Below, piece by piece: positions 1 through 7,249 of a stretch of DNA of 64,000 nt. The stretch spans positions 186,001 to 250,000 of the forward strand of contig CAWHIX010000008.1 of assembly GCA_963829545.1 (NCBI GenBank), written 5' to 3'. A program made the translations under genes and the position numbers. The notes below the pieces were generated by a model, which did not search any database, was not told the DNA's origin, and saw only the letters and a program-made list of their open reading frames with translations. The DNA is from JAXGXJ01 sp963829545 (GTDB lineage: Bacteria > Actinomycetota > Thermoleophilia > RBG-16-64-13). Within the stretch, counting starts at the first letter, position 1. Each line of letters begins with the position of its first letter.

Positions 1-637
1 GCCCTTGGGCGACGTCTCGGACATCGACGAAGTCGTAGGCGCCGTCTACATACGCCCACAGGCGGCGATGGAAGCAGTCCAGGACCAACTGACCCGTATG
101 CGAGACCTTGTAGTCGTGGGGTCCGATGATCCCCGATGGATAGGCCACAACGGCGTCGAACCCCTGCTGTGCCGCTTGGAGCACGAGCAGGGTGGCCTCG
201 GCCTTGGTCTTCGCGTATGGGTCGGGTGACCGAGCAGGGTCGATGGGGGTGTCCTCCGTGGTGCACGCGCCGGCGGGGGGTTCGACGAAGGCATGGACCG
301 AACTGGTATAGACGAGGCGCCCGACGCCACTCGCGCGGCAGGCGGCAATCACGTTGCGCGTGCCCTCCACGTTAGCCCGGCGCAACCGTTTCAGCCCGCT
401 GTTGGTTATGGAGACCACACCGGCGGTGTGGAAGACGACTTCCGCACCCCGGAAGGCCGCGGCCAGGGACGCTGGGTCGAGCACGTCACCGGAGACGATC
501 TCAACCTCAAGCTCAGCCAGAGCTGCGCTGTTCCCGCCCCGGCGGACCATCGCCCGCACGGGGCCGCGATGCGCGGCCAACAGGGAACGTACCAGCACGT
601 TCCCCACGTGCCCGGCGGCTCCGGTGACGACGATCAT
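1..637 (-). CDS. NAD-dependent epimerase/dehydratase, 3' end cut off by the window
   Basis: Extended-SDR family protein that reads leftward off the window edge, so only about the first 212 residues are visible. The N-terminal Rossmann motif TGAAGHVG lies at residues 5-12, a TSS motif at 111-113, and the catalytic YAKTK (YxxxK) at 141-145. This is the pattern of dihydroflavonol-4-reductase-like and nucleoside-diphosphate-sugar epimerases. The start is the ATG at 637 because the Rossmann fold begins immediately after it. The substrate cannot be read from the sequence. The next gene in the same direction (DUF1801) ends 16 bases upstream, so the two may be co-transcribed. Family confidence is high; specific function is unknown. 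Confidence 0.85.
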   Translation of the reverse strand, partial: MIVVTGAAGHVGNVLVRSLLAAHRGPVRAMVRRGGNSAALAELEVEIVSGDVLDPASLAAAFRGAEVVFHTAGVVSITNSGLKRLRRANVEGTRNVIAACRASGVGRLVYTSSVHAFVEPPAGACTTEDTPIDPARSPDPYAKTKAEATLLVLQAAQQGFDAVVAYPSGIIGPHDYKVSHTGQLVLDCFHRRLWAYVDGAYDFVDVRDVAQG

Positions 638-653
638 ATGGTCCCCCGTCTCG

Positions 654-1040
654 TTAGTGGTGGTTCTTAACGCTCTCGGCCGTACGATATTGGACCATGC
701 GACGGATCAGGTCCAGCGGCATAGGCCGATCGAGGGGGAACTGCACGGAGCCCTTGCCTCGCTTGTAAGGTGCGAGTTCTGAAGCGAAGGCCTCGGAGGC
801 GCCGGTGGTGACCGGGTAGAAGCCGATGTGGTGGGCGTAGCCCGCGAAATGCACGAGGTGGCGTCCGCCGAGATCGAAGGTGGGGATTGCGTAACTCATT
901 GTCTCCACGGCCTCCGGTGCGGCCGCGTGTATGGTCGCCCGCACCTCGTCGAGCACCTCCTGGACCTCGGGCGGGAACTCGGCTATGTACTCGTCGATAG
1001 AACGGGCAGCCGACCTCTTCTGTGTCGCTCTCTCTTCCAT
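654..1040 (-). CDS. DUF1801 (YdhG-like) small protein
   Basis: About 128 residues. The sequence has the DUF1801 pattern: an N-terminal IDEYIAEFPPEVQ helix, the central segment ETMSYAIPTF, and HLVHFAGYAHHIGFYP followed by YKRGKGSVQFPLD. Members are small soluble proteins, some related to the frataxin-like fold of B. subtilis YdhG; their biochemical role is not well settled. I chose the ATG at 1040 rather than the longer frame because an AGGGGA ribosome-binding site lies 7 bases upstream and the conserved domain starts soon after. It precedes the truncated epimerase on the same strand. Confidence 0.8.
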   Translation of the reverse strand: MEERATQKRSAARSIDEYIAEFPPEVQEVLDEVRATIHAAAPEAVETMSYAIPTFDLGGRHLVHFAGYAHHIGFYPVTTGASEAFASELAPYKRGKGSVQFPLDRPMPLDLIRRMVQYRTAESVKNHH

Positions 1041-1249
1041 GCCATCGTCCCCTTCCCTTGGCCTCGGCGCGCGTCTCACAATCCGGCTGGGCGAAAACCT
1101 GCATCGGAACCCCATCGGGTGGTCGCATGTGTCCCGTCCCGTCTTTTCCCGCCCCTTGGCCTCCCAAACGCGCCTGAGTCCCGCTGGACCTCAGCCCGCG
1201 ACTGACGTACTCTACCTCTCAGTCACGAGCGACCGCAGGAGGACCTGGG

Positions 1250-2071
1250 ATGAGACTGGAAGGCAAGACCGCTCTGATCACCGGTGGGGGCGCCGGGATC
1301 GGCTGTTCCATAGCGGAAGTGTTCGCCGCTGAGGGTGCGAACGTGTGTATCACCGGCCGGCGGCAGAGTGCGCTTGACGAGACGGCGGGGACATTGCCCT
1401 CCGATTGCGTGCTCACCTGCGCCGGAGACGTCTCGAAACAGGAAGATGCCGAGCGCATGGTGCAGACGGCGCTCGGCTTCAACGGTAAGCTCGACATCCT
1501 CGTCAACAACGCCGCCATCGATCCGGCAGGCTCGGTGGTGGATATCGACGTGGATCTGTGGCGGCAGGTAATCGAGATCAACCTGACCGGTCCGTTCCTG
1601 ATGATGAAGCACGCCATCCCCCGCATGATCGCAGGTGGCGGCGGATCCATCGTCAACATCGCCTCTCTGGCGGGCATCCGTTGCCTACCGGGCATGCCGG
1701 CGTATTGCTCGTCGAAAGCAGGGCTCATCATGCTGACCAAGCAGGTGGCGCTCGACTACGGGCCCGAGGGCGTCCGCTGCAACGTCGTGTGCCCGGGGGG
1801 GACGCGGACGGAGATGCTGGAGAACTCGCTGGCTCCCGCCGCCAAGGCGCTTGATACCGACCTCGACGGCGTCTTCGCGAGGATGTCGGCCAAGAGCCCC
1901 CTGCGCAGGATGGCGACGCCCGAAGAGATCGCGCGCATCTGCCTTTGCTTGGCCGGCGACGATTTCTCCTTCGTCACCGGGGCCGAGATTGTGGCCGATG
2001 GCGGTGCGCATATCGTCGACGTCAACGGCACCTGGCTCAGCGACGCGGGTCTCAAGTGGGGCGAAGCCTGA
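1250..2071 (+). CDS. Short-chain dehydrogenase/reductase (classical SDR)
   Basis: A 273-residue classical SDR predicted to use NAD(P) to oxidise or reduce an alcohol/ketone. Visible motifs are the cofactor loop TGGGAGIG (residues 11-18), NNAA from residue 86, the catalytic Ser in IVNIASLAG, and YCSSK (Tyr152, Lys156). The C-terminal FVTGAEIVADGG is typical of FabG-like members. A strong AGGAGG site precedes the ATG. It lies 65 bases before an IlvD-family dehydratase, so the two may form an operon and act on one hydroxy-acid or sugar-acid route, but nothing in the sequence fixes the substrate. Confidence 0.9.
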   Translation: MRLEGKTALITGGGAGIGCSIAEVFAAEGANVCITGRRQSALDETAGTLPSDCVLTCAGDVSKQEDAERMVQTALGFNGKLDILVNNAAIDPAGSVVDIDVDLWRQVIEINLTGPFLMMKHAIPRMIAGGGGSIVNIASLAGIRCLPGMPAYCSSKAGLIMLTKQVALDYGPEGVRCNVVCPGGTRTEMLENSLAPAAKALDTDLDGVFARMSAKSPLRRMATPEEIARICLCLAGDDFSFVTGAEIVADGGAHIVDVNGTWLSDAGLKWGEA

Positions 2072-2136
2072 GCCGCCGCAGCTGTCTGCGGATGGGCACG
2101 GCGCCCGCGCCGCGGGCATGACGCCCAGCGACCAGT

Positions 2137-3810
2137 ATGCGTAGCGACCAACTCACGAACGGGCCCGCCCGGGCTCCTCATCGCTCGCTTCTGCGCGCCC
2201 TGGGTATCGGCCGCGCCGACGCCGGCCGTCCGCTCATCGGGGTGGCGAACTCGTTCAACGAACTAATCCCCGGACACATGCACCTGCGCTCCATCGCCGA
2301 GCAGGTGAAGTACGGCGTGTACCAGGGGGGCGGCATCCCGGTGGAGTTCGACGTCATCGGGGTGTGCGACGGGCTGGCCATGAACCACGAGGGCATGAAC
2401 TACTCGCTGGTCAGCCGCGAGGTGATAGCCGACTCAGTGGAGATCATGGCCCGGGCGCACGCGTTGGACGGCCTGGTGCTCATCCCCAACTGCGACAAGG
2501 TGGTGCCGGGCATGGTCATGGCCGCCGCCCGCCTGGACATCCCCGCCGTGATCGTCTCCGGCGGGCCGATGCTGGCCGGTTTCCATCAGGGCCGCAGGAT
2601 CGAGAACAAGGACGTGCTGGAGGGAGTGGGCGCCTACTTCCGCGGGAGGATGACCGCCGACGAGTTGTGTGCGTTGGAGGACGCTGCCTGTCCCACCTGC
2701 GGCTCCTGCGCGGGCCTGTTCACGGCCAACTCCATGAGCTGTCTGACCGAGTGTCTGGGGCTGAGCCTTCCGGGTGACGGCACCATACCCGCTGTCTACT
2801 CTGCCCGTCTTTCCCTGGCGAGAGCGACCGGGGCCCGGGCGGTGGAAGCCGTGCGGCGCGCGTGGAACGCCCGCCGCTACCTGTCCTCTGCAAGCCTGTC
2901 GAACGCTCTGGTGCTCGACGCGGCCCTGGGCTGTTCCACCAACACGGTGCTCCACCTGGTGGCCATCGCCAAAGAGGTGGGCCTCGATCTTCCCCTGCGG
3001 ACCTTCAACGAGGTCTCCGCCCAGACGCCTCACCTGGTCAAGCTCTCCCCGGCCGGTTCCTGGTACATGGAAGACTTTCACCGGGCGGGTGGCGTCATGG
3101 CCGCACTCCACCGCCTTGGAGAGGCCGGGCTCGTAGACGGTGGCGTGCCGACCATTTCGGGGCGCACGCTGAAGGAGCAGTACGAGACGGCCGTCCCCAC
3201 CGACGCCGAGATCATCAGGCCCCTCGACCGTCCCTACAACCCCACGGGCGGGCTGGCGATCCTCTTCGGCAACCTGGCTCCCGACGGCGCCGTCGTCAAA
3301 GAAGCGGCTGTGCTGCCCCAGATGCTCGTCCACCGGGGTCCGGCGCGGGTGTTCGACGACGAGGACTCGGCCGTGGCTGCCATCGCGGCCGACGATATCG
3401 AACCGGGATGCGTGGTCGTCATCCGCTATGTAGGTCCACAGGGGGGGCCGGGTATGCCCGAGATGCTGACGCCGACCTCCACCCTGGCGGGGGCCGGTCT
3501 CGACGATCGCGTGGCCCTGGTCACCGACGGACGCTTCAGCGGTGTGACGCGGGGGGCGTGCGTGGGCCACGTCGTTCCGGAAGCGGCCGAGGGCGGTCCC
3601 ATCGCCCTGATCGAGGATGGAGACACGATCTCCATCGACATCCCCGGGCGCCGCCTCGCTCTGGAGGTGCCCGAGACGGAGTTGAGCCGCAGGCGGGCCG
3701 CGTGGCGGCGCCCCGCGCCTCGGGCCACCAAGGGAGTCCTGGGTCGCTACGTGAGACTCGTGCAGGGCGCCGACAAGGGCGCCGTCCTGGGCGACGAGCC
3801 GCGCGCGTAG
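2137..3810 (+). CDS. ilvD: Dihydroxy-acid dehydratase (IlvD/Edd family)
   Basis: The 557-residue length matches IlvD. In the branched-chain amino-acid pathway it dehydrates 2,3-dihydroxy-isovalerate or -methylvalerate to the 2-oxo acid, using an Fe-S cluster and Mg. Motifs in order: PGHMHL near residue 45, NCDK with Cys119, CPTCGSC (Cys185, 188, 191), GCSTN, GPQGGPGMPEM, and DGRFSG. These match IlvD closely. Sugar-acid dehydratases share the family, so an aldonate dehydratase paired with the upstream SDR remains possible. The start at 2137 has no strong ribosome-binding site, but the domain begins right away. No other ilv genes are in the window. Confidence 0.88.
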   Translation: MRSDQLTNGPARAPHRSLLRALGIGRADAGRPLIGVANSFNELIPGHMHLRSIAEQVKYGVYQGGGIPVEFDVIGVCDGLAMNHEGMNYSLVSREVIADSVEIMARAHALDGLVLIPNCDKVVPGMVMAAARLDIPAVIVSGGPMLAGFHQGRRIENKDVLEGVGAYFRGRMTADELCALEDAACPTCGSCAGLFTANSMSCLTECLGLSLPGDGTIPAVYSARLSLARATGARAVEAVRRAWNARRYLSSASLSNALVLDAALGCSTNTVLHLVAIAKEVGLDLPLRTFNEVSAQTPHLVKLSPAGSWYMEDFHRAGGVMAALHRLGEAGLVDGGVPTISGRTLKEQYETAVPTDAEIIRPLDRPYNPTGGLAILFGNLAPDGAVVKEAAVLPQMLVHRGPARVFDDEDSAVAAIAADDIEPGCVVVIRYVGPQGGPGMPEMLTPTSTLAGAGLDDRVALVTDGRFSGVTRGACVGHVVPEAAEGGPIALIEDGDTISIDIPGRRLALEVPETELSRRRAAWRRPAPRATKGVLGRYVRLVQGADKGAVLGDEPRA

Positions 3811-3943
3811 CAGCACCGCCGCTTCGCCTCGACGCGCCGTCGGTCGGCACCACAGGAGCGCGATTTGCGGGCTCTTTCCGTATACCCGAGCCAGTATTCT
3901 GGTATCATTCTCCAAGTCCGTAACGTCGACTTAGGAGCACGAC

Positions 3944-4756
3944 ATGCGGCTGCGAGACATACTTACAAGAGCGGGGCTGACGGCGGCGGCCGTGGGCCTC
4001 GGCGCCGGGTTGGCAGTGCAGGGTGTGGGGTGCGGCACCGGCCAGAGCGATCGCGAGTCGGGAATCGCCGAGGGAACCGGTTCGTCGGCTCAGCCGGCCC
4101 TTCCGGCACTCGATCTGAACGCACCTGCGGAGTTCCAGACCGCCACCTTCGCCTACGGCTGATTCTGGGGCACAGAGGCTCAGTTAGGGAGCCTCCCAGG
4201 AGTCATCCGGACGAGAGTGGGATACACGGGAGGGAGTACCGCGGACCCCACCTACTACAACTTGGCCGACCACACCGAGACCGTCCAGCTTGATTTCGAT
4301 CCGACAAAGGTCGGCTATCAGGAGCTGGTCGAGGACTTCTTCGCCCTCCACGATGCCACTCGGTCTTCGTCGAAGGCGCAGTACAAGTCGGCCGTCTTCG
4401 TCGGCGACGCCGAGCAGGAGCGGATCGCCCGGGCGGTGATGGAGCGGGTGCAGGGGCAGACGAAGGGAACGCTCAAGACCGAGATCCTCCCGGCCGGCAA
4501 GTTCTACCTGGCCGAGGACTATCACCAGAAGTATGCGCTCCAGGGCAACTCCCGTTACTTCGGCGAGTTCCGGGCCATGTATCCGGACTTCTGGGACATC
4601 GTGGATTCGCCGGCGGCCACTCGCGTGAATGCGTATCTATACGGATTCGGCGCAGAAGAGCAGCGGGTTGCGGAACTGGACAGCCTCGGTCTCTCCCAGA
4701 CGGCCAAGGAATCCCTGGGGAAGGTGCGCTCGGTCGCGGCCTGTCCGGTCGACTAG
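3944..4756 (+). CDS. msrA: Exported peptide-methionine (S)-S-oxide reductase with selenocysteine (TGA 4160-4162)
   Basis: MsrA reduces methionine-S-sulfoxide in proteins, and its catalytic residue lies in the motif GCFWG. Here the frame reads G-TGA-F-W-G, then continues as intact MsrA to TAG at 4756 with no frame change: TEAQ, VGYTGG, HDAT, QYKSAVF, and AEDYHQKY (Tyr193). The only C-terminal Cys is Cys267, the expected resolving position. The TGA at codon 73 is therefore read as selenocysteine, giving a 270-residue protein. A hairpin just after the TGA resembles a bacterial SECIS. Residues 1-32 form a positively charged, hydrophobic leader ending before Cys31/33, so export, perhaps as a lipoprotein with an atypical lipobox, is likely. 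A standard gene caller would split this gene in two. Confidence 0.88.
4165..4199 (+). promoter_or_regulatory. Candidate bacterial SECIS hairpin in msrA
   Basis: Begins 2 bases after the TGA at 4160-4162. Outer stem CTGG (4165-4168) pairs with CCAG (4196-4199), and inner stem GAGGCT (4175-4180) pairs perfectly with AGCCTC (4190-4195), with a 5' bulge between them. The 9-base loop CAGTTAGGG contains a GU step like the loop that SelB reads in E. coli fdhF. The upper stem starts 12 bases after the UGA, close to the fdhF spacing. Folding was done by eye. Confidence 0.7.
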
Positions 4757-4793
4757 GGGCCGAGGCGCGATTCTCACGCCGGCCCGGGCCTGC

Positions 4794-5591
4794 TCAGGCC
4801 GACGAAGCCCGGCGCGACCGCTGGTCGCGCCACCAGAGGTAGTAGGCCAGAGGGATCACGATAGCTATGGTCACCAGAGCGATGACCTGCGCCTCCCTGA
4901 GCCCGAACACGATCACCTTGTTGACACGCAGGAACGACAGGAAGAACCTGCCCAACGAGTAGAGGCCGATGTAGAGCAGGAAGGCCATCCCATCTATCTT
5001 GATCCTGGGTATGGCGACGAGCAGGATACCCACTACGATGAGCAGCCAGATCTGCTCGTAGATAGGATTGGGATGGGTGGCCACGCCCAGCAGGCGGTCG
5101 GGGATGAACGACGCCGGGTTGACGTAGGTGATCCCCCAGGGAAGGTTCGTAGGATCGCCCCACGTGTCTCCGTTGATAATGTTGGCCGTCTTGCCGATTA
5201 TCTGCGCCACGGGGAAGGCCAACGCGGTGCTGTCGAGGACTTTGAGCAGCGGGAGCTTCTTCCACAGGCAGTAGATGACGAGCCCCGCCAGTCCGCCCCC
5301 GATCACTCCGTATATGGCCAGTCCCACCAGCTCAGGGCCGAAGATCTCCCCGGGGTTCTCCCAGTAGTAGCCCAGGTTCTCGAAGACGTGGACCAGCCTG
5401 GCCCCGATCACCCCGCAGGGCACCGCGATGAGAGCGATTCCCCAGGCATGCTGGGTCCCGATCCCGCGCCGCGCGAGCCCTCGGGAGAAGATCACCACGC
5501 CTACGGCGACGGCGATAGCCATGATCAGTCCGTACCAGCGGAATACGAACGGGCCGACGCTGCCGATCACCGGGTCGATATCTATGGTCAC
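4794..5591 (-). CDS. lgt: Prolipoprotein diacylglyceryl transferase
   Basis: A 265-residue membrane protein that transfers diacylglycerol from phosphatidylglycerol to the lipobox cysteine of prelipoproteins. The N terminus FRWYGLIMA, the motif GARLVHVFEN and the signature-like GLAIYGVIGG are all present, with repeated hydrophobic segments throughout. Length is close to the family norm. The gene follows a UbiE-like methyltransferase on the same strand after 16 bases, so the two probably share a transcript. It ends convergently 38 bases from msrA; that neighbour may itself be lipidated. Confidence 0.93.
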   Translation of the reverse strand: MTIDIDPVIGSVGPFVFRWYGLIMAIAVAVGVVIFSRGLARRGIGTQHAWGIALIAVPCGVIGARLVHVFENLGYYWENPGEIFGPELVGLAIYGVIGGGLAGLVIYCLWKKLPLLKVLDSTALAFPVAQIIGKTANIINGDTWGDPTNLPWGITYVNPASFIPDRLLGVATHPNPIYEQIWLLIVVGILLVAIPRIKIDGMAFLLYIGLYSLGRFFLSFLRVNKVIVFGLREAQVIALVTIAIVIPLAYYLWWRDQRSRRASSA

Positions 5592-5607
5592 GCTTCGGCT
5601 CCGGCGC

Positions 5608-6495
5608 TCATGGTCTCATCCCGCCCACAATCTCATCCTGTCGGTAACGCGCTCGCTTCGTGCGCCATTCTCTCATTTCGCCGGGCGCGGGCGCTGAGGG
5701 CGACGATGCGGTCAGGATCGTGACCAGGCCTCCCAGGTGGCTCCGGCAGCTCTCGGGGCGCAATCCGATCTCCTCGACGGTGCGCCGGAGCCCGGCCGCA
5801 GGGAAGAAGCCGGCGGACGACACCCTGAGGTAGTCGTGCAGTTCAGGGTCGCCGGCCAGCCAGGCGCCGATCCGGGGCAGGACCTCTTTGAAGTAGAAGT
5901 GGGCCGGAGCGGCCCAGCTGATCGCCTGGGGACGCGTGAACTCCAGGACCACGAGCCGCCCGCCCGGCCGAAGGAACGATGCCACCCTGGACAGAGTCCC
6001 GCGGACATCTTCCACGTAGCGCAGGCCCCACCCCAGGAGGACGACGTCGAACTCCACCAACCCCAGTTCGTCGCGCAACAGGTCGCCGGTCACGTAGCTC
6101 ACGCGCGGGCGGGATTCTCGCCGGGCTTCGAAGCGCCGCTGCAGCCGAGCCCGGGCGTGAGCGAGCATGACGGGGCTGAGGTCGGCCAACACCAGCTCTC
6201 CCTCCGGTCCCAGGTAGCGAAGTGCCTGCTCGGCCAGCCCCCCGGGGCCCGAGAAGGCGTCGAGCACTCGGTCGGTAGGACTCAAGCGAGCCGAACGTAC
6301 CACTTCGCGCCGCCAGAGGTCCACCTGGCCCAGGCTTGTGATCCGGTTGACCCACTCGTAGTAGCGGGCGCTGTCGCTGAACAAGTCGCGGAGATAGGTG
6401 GCTTCCGTGGGCCTGCGGATGTAGCCCGGTCTTGATTTCAAGGGCGGCCTCGCCGGTCTCCAGGTCTGTGAATGCCGAATCGTTTCATGCCCCAT
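5608..6495 (-). CDS. UbiE/MenG-like SAM-dependent methyltransferase
   Basis: Class I methyltransferase resembling the C-methyltransferases of menaquinone and ubiquinone synthesis. An N-terminal block YYEWVNRITSLGQVDLWRR matches the family pattern of MenG. The SAM-binding motif VLDAFSGPGG follows, then ELVLADLSPVML, and LLGWGLRYV replaces the usual motif around the ring-binding helix. A UbiA prenyltransferase at 57-58 kb would be a plausible pathway partner. The start is uncertain: the frame is open to 6549, but that would run through a palindrome that looks like a regulatory site, so the ATG at 6495 is preferred. Final substrate is not provable here. Confidence 0.75.
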   Translation of the reverse strand: MGHETIRHSQTWRPARPPLKSRPGYIRRPTEATYLRDLFSDSARYYEWVNRITSLGQVDLWRREVVRSARLSPTDRVLDAFSGPGGLAEQALRYLGPEGELVLADLSPVMLAHARARLQRRFEARRESRPRVSYVTGDLLRDELGLVEFDVVLLGWGLRYVEDVRGTLSRVASFLRPGGRLVVLEFTRPQAISWAAPAHFYFKEVLPRIGAWLAGDPELHDYLRVSSAGFFPAAGLRRTVEEIGLRPESCRSHLGGLVTILTASSPSAPAPGEMREWRTKRARYRQDEIVGGMRP

Positions 6496-6516
6496 CTTAC
6501 CGGAAGCGCGCATTTC

Positions 6517-6530
6517 CCAGTGAACACTGG
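6517..6530. promoter_or_regulatory. Perfect 14-bp palindrome, candidate TetR operator
   Basis: CCAGTG AA CACTGG lies between the divergent UbiE-like gene and the TetR-family gene that starts at 6595. It is followed by CATAAT (6531-6536), a possible -10 element. Position and symmetry fit an autoregulatory operator; binding is inferred. Confidence 0.45.
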
Positions 6531-6594
6531 CATAATGGGCGGGCAGCACCTTCGGTGAAATCGGTCACCACGAGAGCAGGGGGCAACGCGGGGA

Positions 6595-7209
6595 ATGGCA
6601 GCTCGGGAGTCATCGGTAGTGGAGGGCGGGACCTCCAAACGGATGAGCGGGCCCGCGCGAAGGCGCTGCATCATCGAGGCGACCATCGATGTCATCGCCG
6701 AACACGGGGTGCAGGGGGCGACGACGGCCCGCATCGCCCGCGCCTCCGGCGTTTCGGAGAAGACGCTCTATTCGCACTTCGTCAGCCGGCGGGATCTACT
6801 CGTGGCCACACTCGATGCCGTGTTCGAGCGGGCGACACGCATCCTACGCGAGCGCCAGCACTCCGACCCCATCGAGCATCTGCGTATCGCCACCCGACTC
6901 CACTGGCCCTCGGAGAAGGAGTTCGTACATCCCCTTTTTGAGTTCTTCGCCTCCTCACCTCAGGAAGATCTGCGTGGTGAGCTCAAGGTTAGACATCAGG
7001 CCCACGTGGATCTGGTGGCCGACATCGTGGAGGAAGGCAAGGCCCGGGGCGTGGTCCGTCCCGATGTCGACTCCGAGCAGGCGGCCTGGGAGCTGTATTC
7101 CGTCTACTGGGCGGAGGACATCGCCTACATGCTGGGCTTCGACGATTTCGGCAGTAGCGGACGCTCGCGCATCATGATCGAACGGGTGTTGAGCGACATC
7201 GCGGTCTGA
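6595..7209 (+). CDS. TetR/AcrR-family transcriptional regulator
   Basis: About 204 residues. The N-terminal helix-turn-helix is clear: RRRCIIEATIDVIAEHG, then ATTARIARASGVSEKTLYSHF, with the family YxHF ending. The remainder is a helical ligand-binding domain that cannot be assigned a ligand. The ATG at 6595 is given, but an internal ATG at 6643 would also keep the whole DNA-binding domain. It lies 40 bases upstream of a molybdopterin oxidoreductase, so local control of that gene pair is the simplest guess, together with its own palindromic site at 6517-6530. Confidence 0.87.
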   Translation: MAARESSVVEGGTSKRMSGPARRRCIIEATIDVIAEHGVQGATTARIARASGVSEKTLYSHFVSRRDLLVATLDAVFERATRILRERQHSDPIEHLRIATRLHWPSEKEFVHPLFEFFASSPQEDLRGELKVRHQAHVDLVADIVEEGKARGVVRPDVDSEQAAWELYSVYWAEDIAYMLGFDDFGSSGRSRIMIERVLSDIAV

Positions 7210-7249
7210 GCCGCGGCGCAACGATCGAGACAGCGGACATGGAGGTAAC

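Noticed and set aside
2434..3915. A 493-codon open frame antisense to ilvD, and similar long antisense frames elsewhere
   Set aside because: High-GC codon bias leaves few stops on the opposite strand; the encoded sequences are low-complexity Arg/His/Gly-rich and match no family, while the sense genes are clear.
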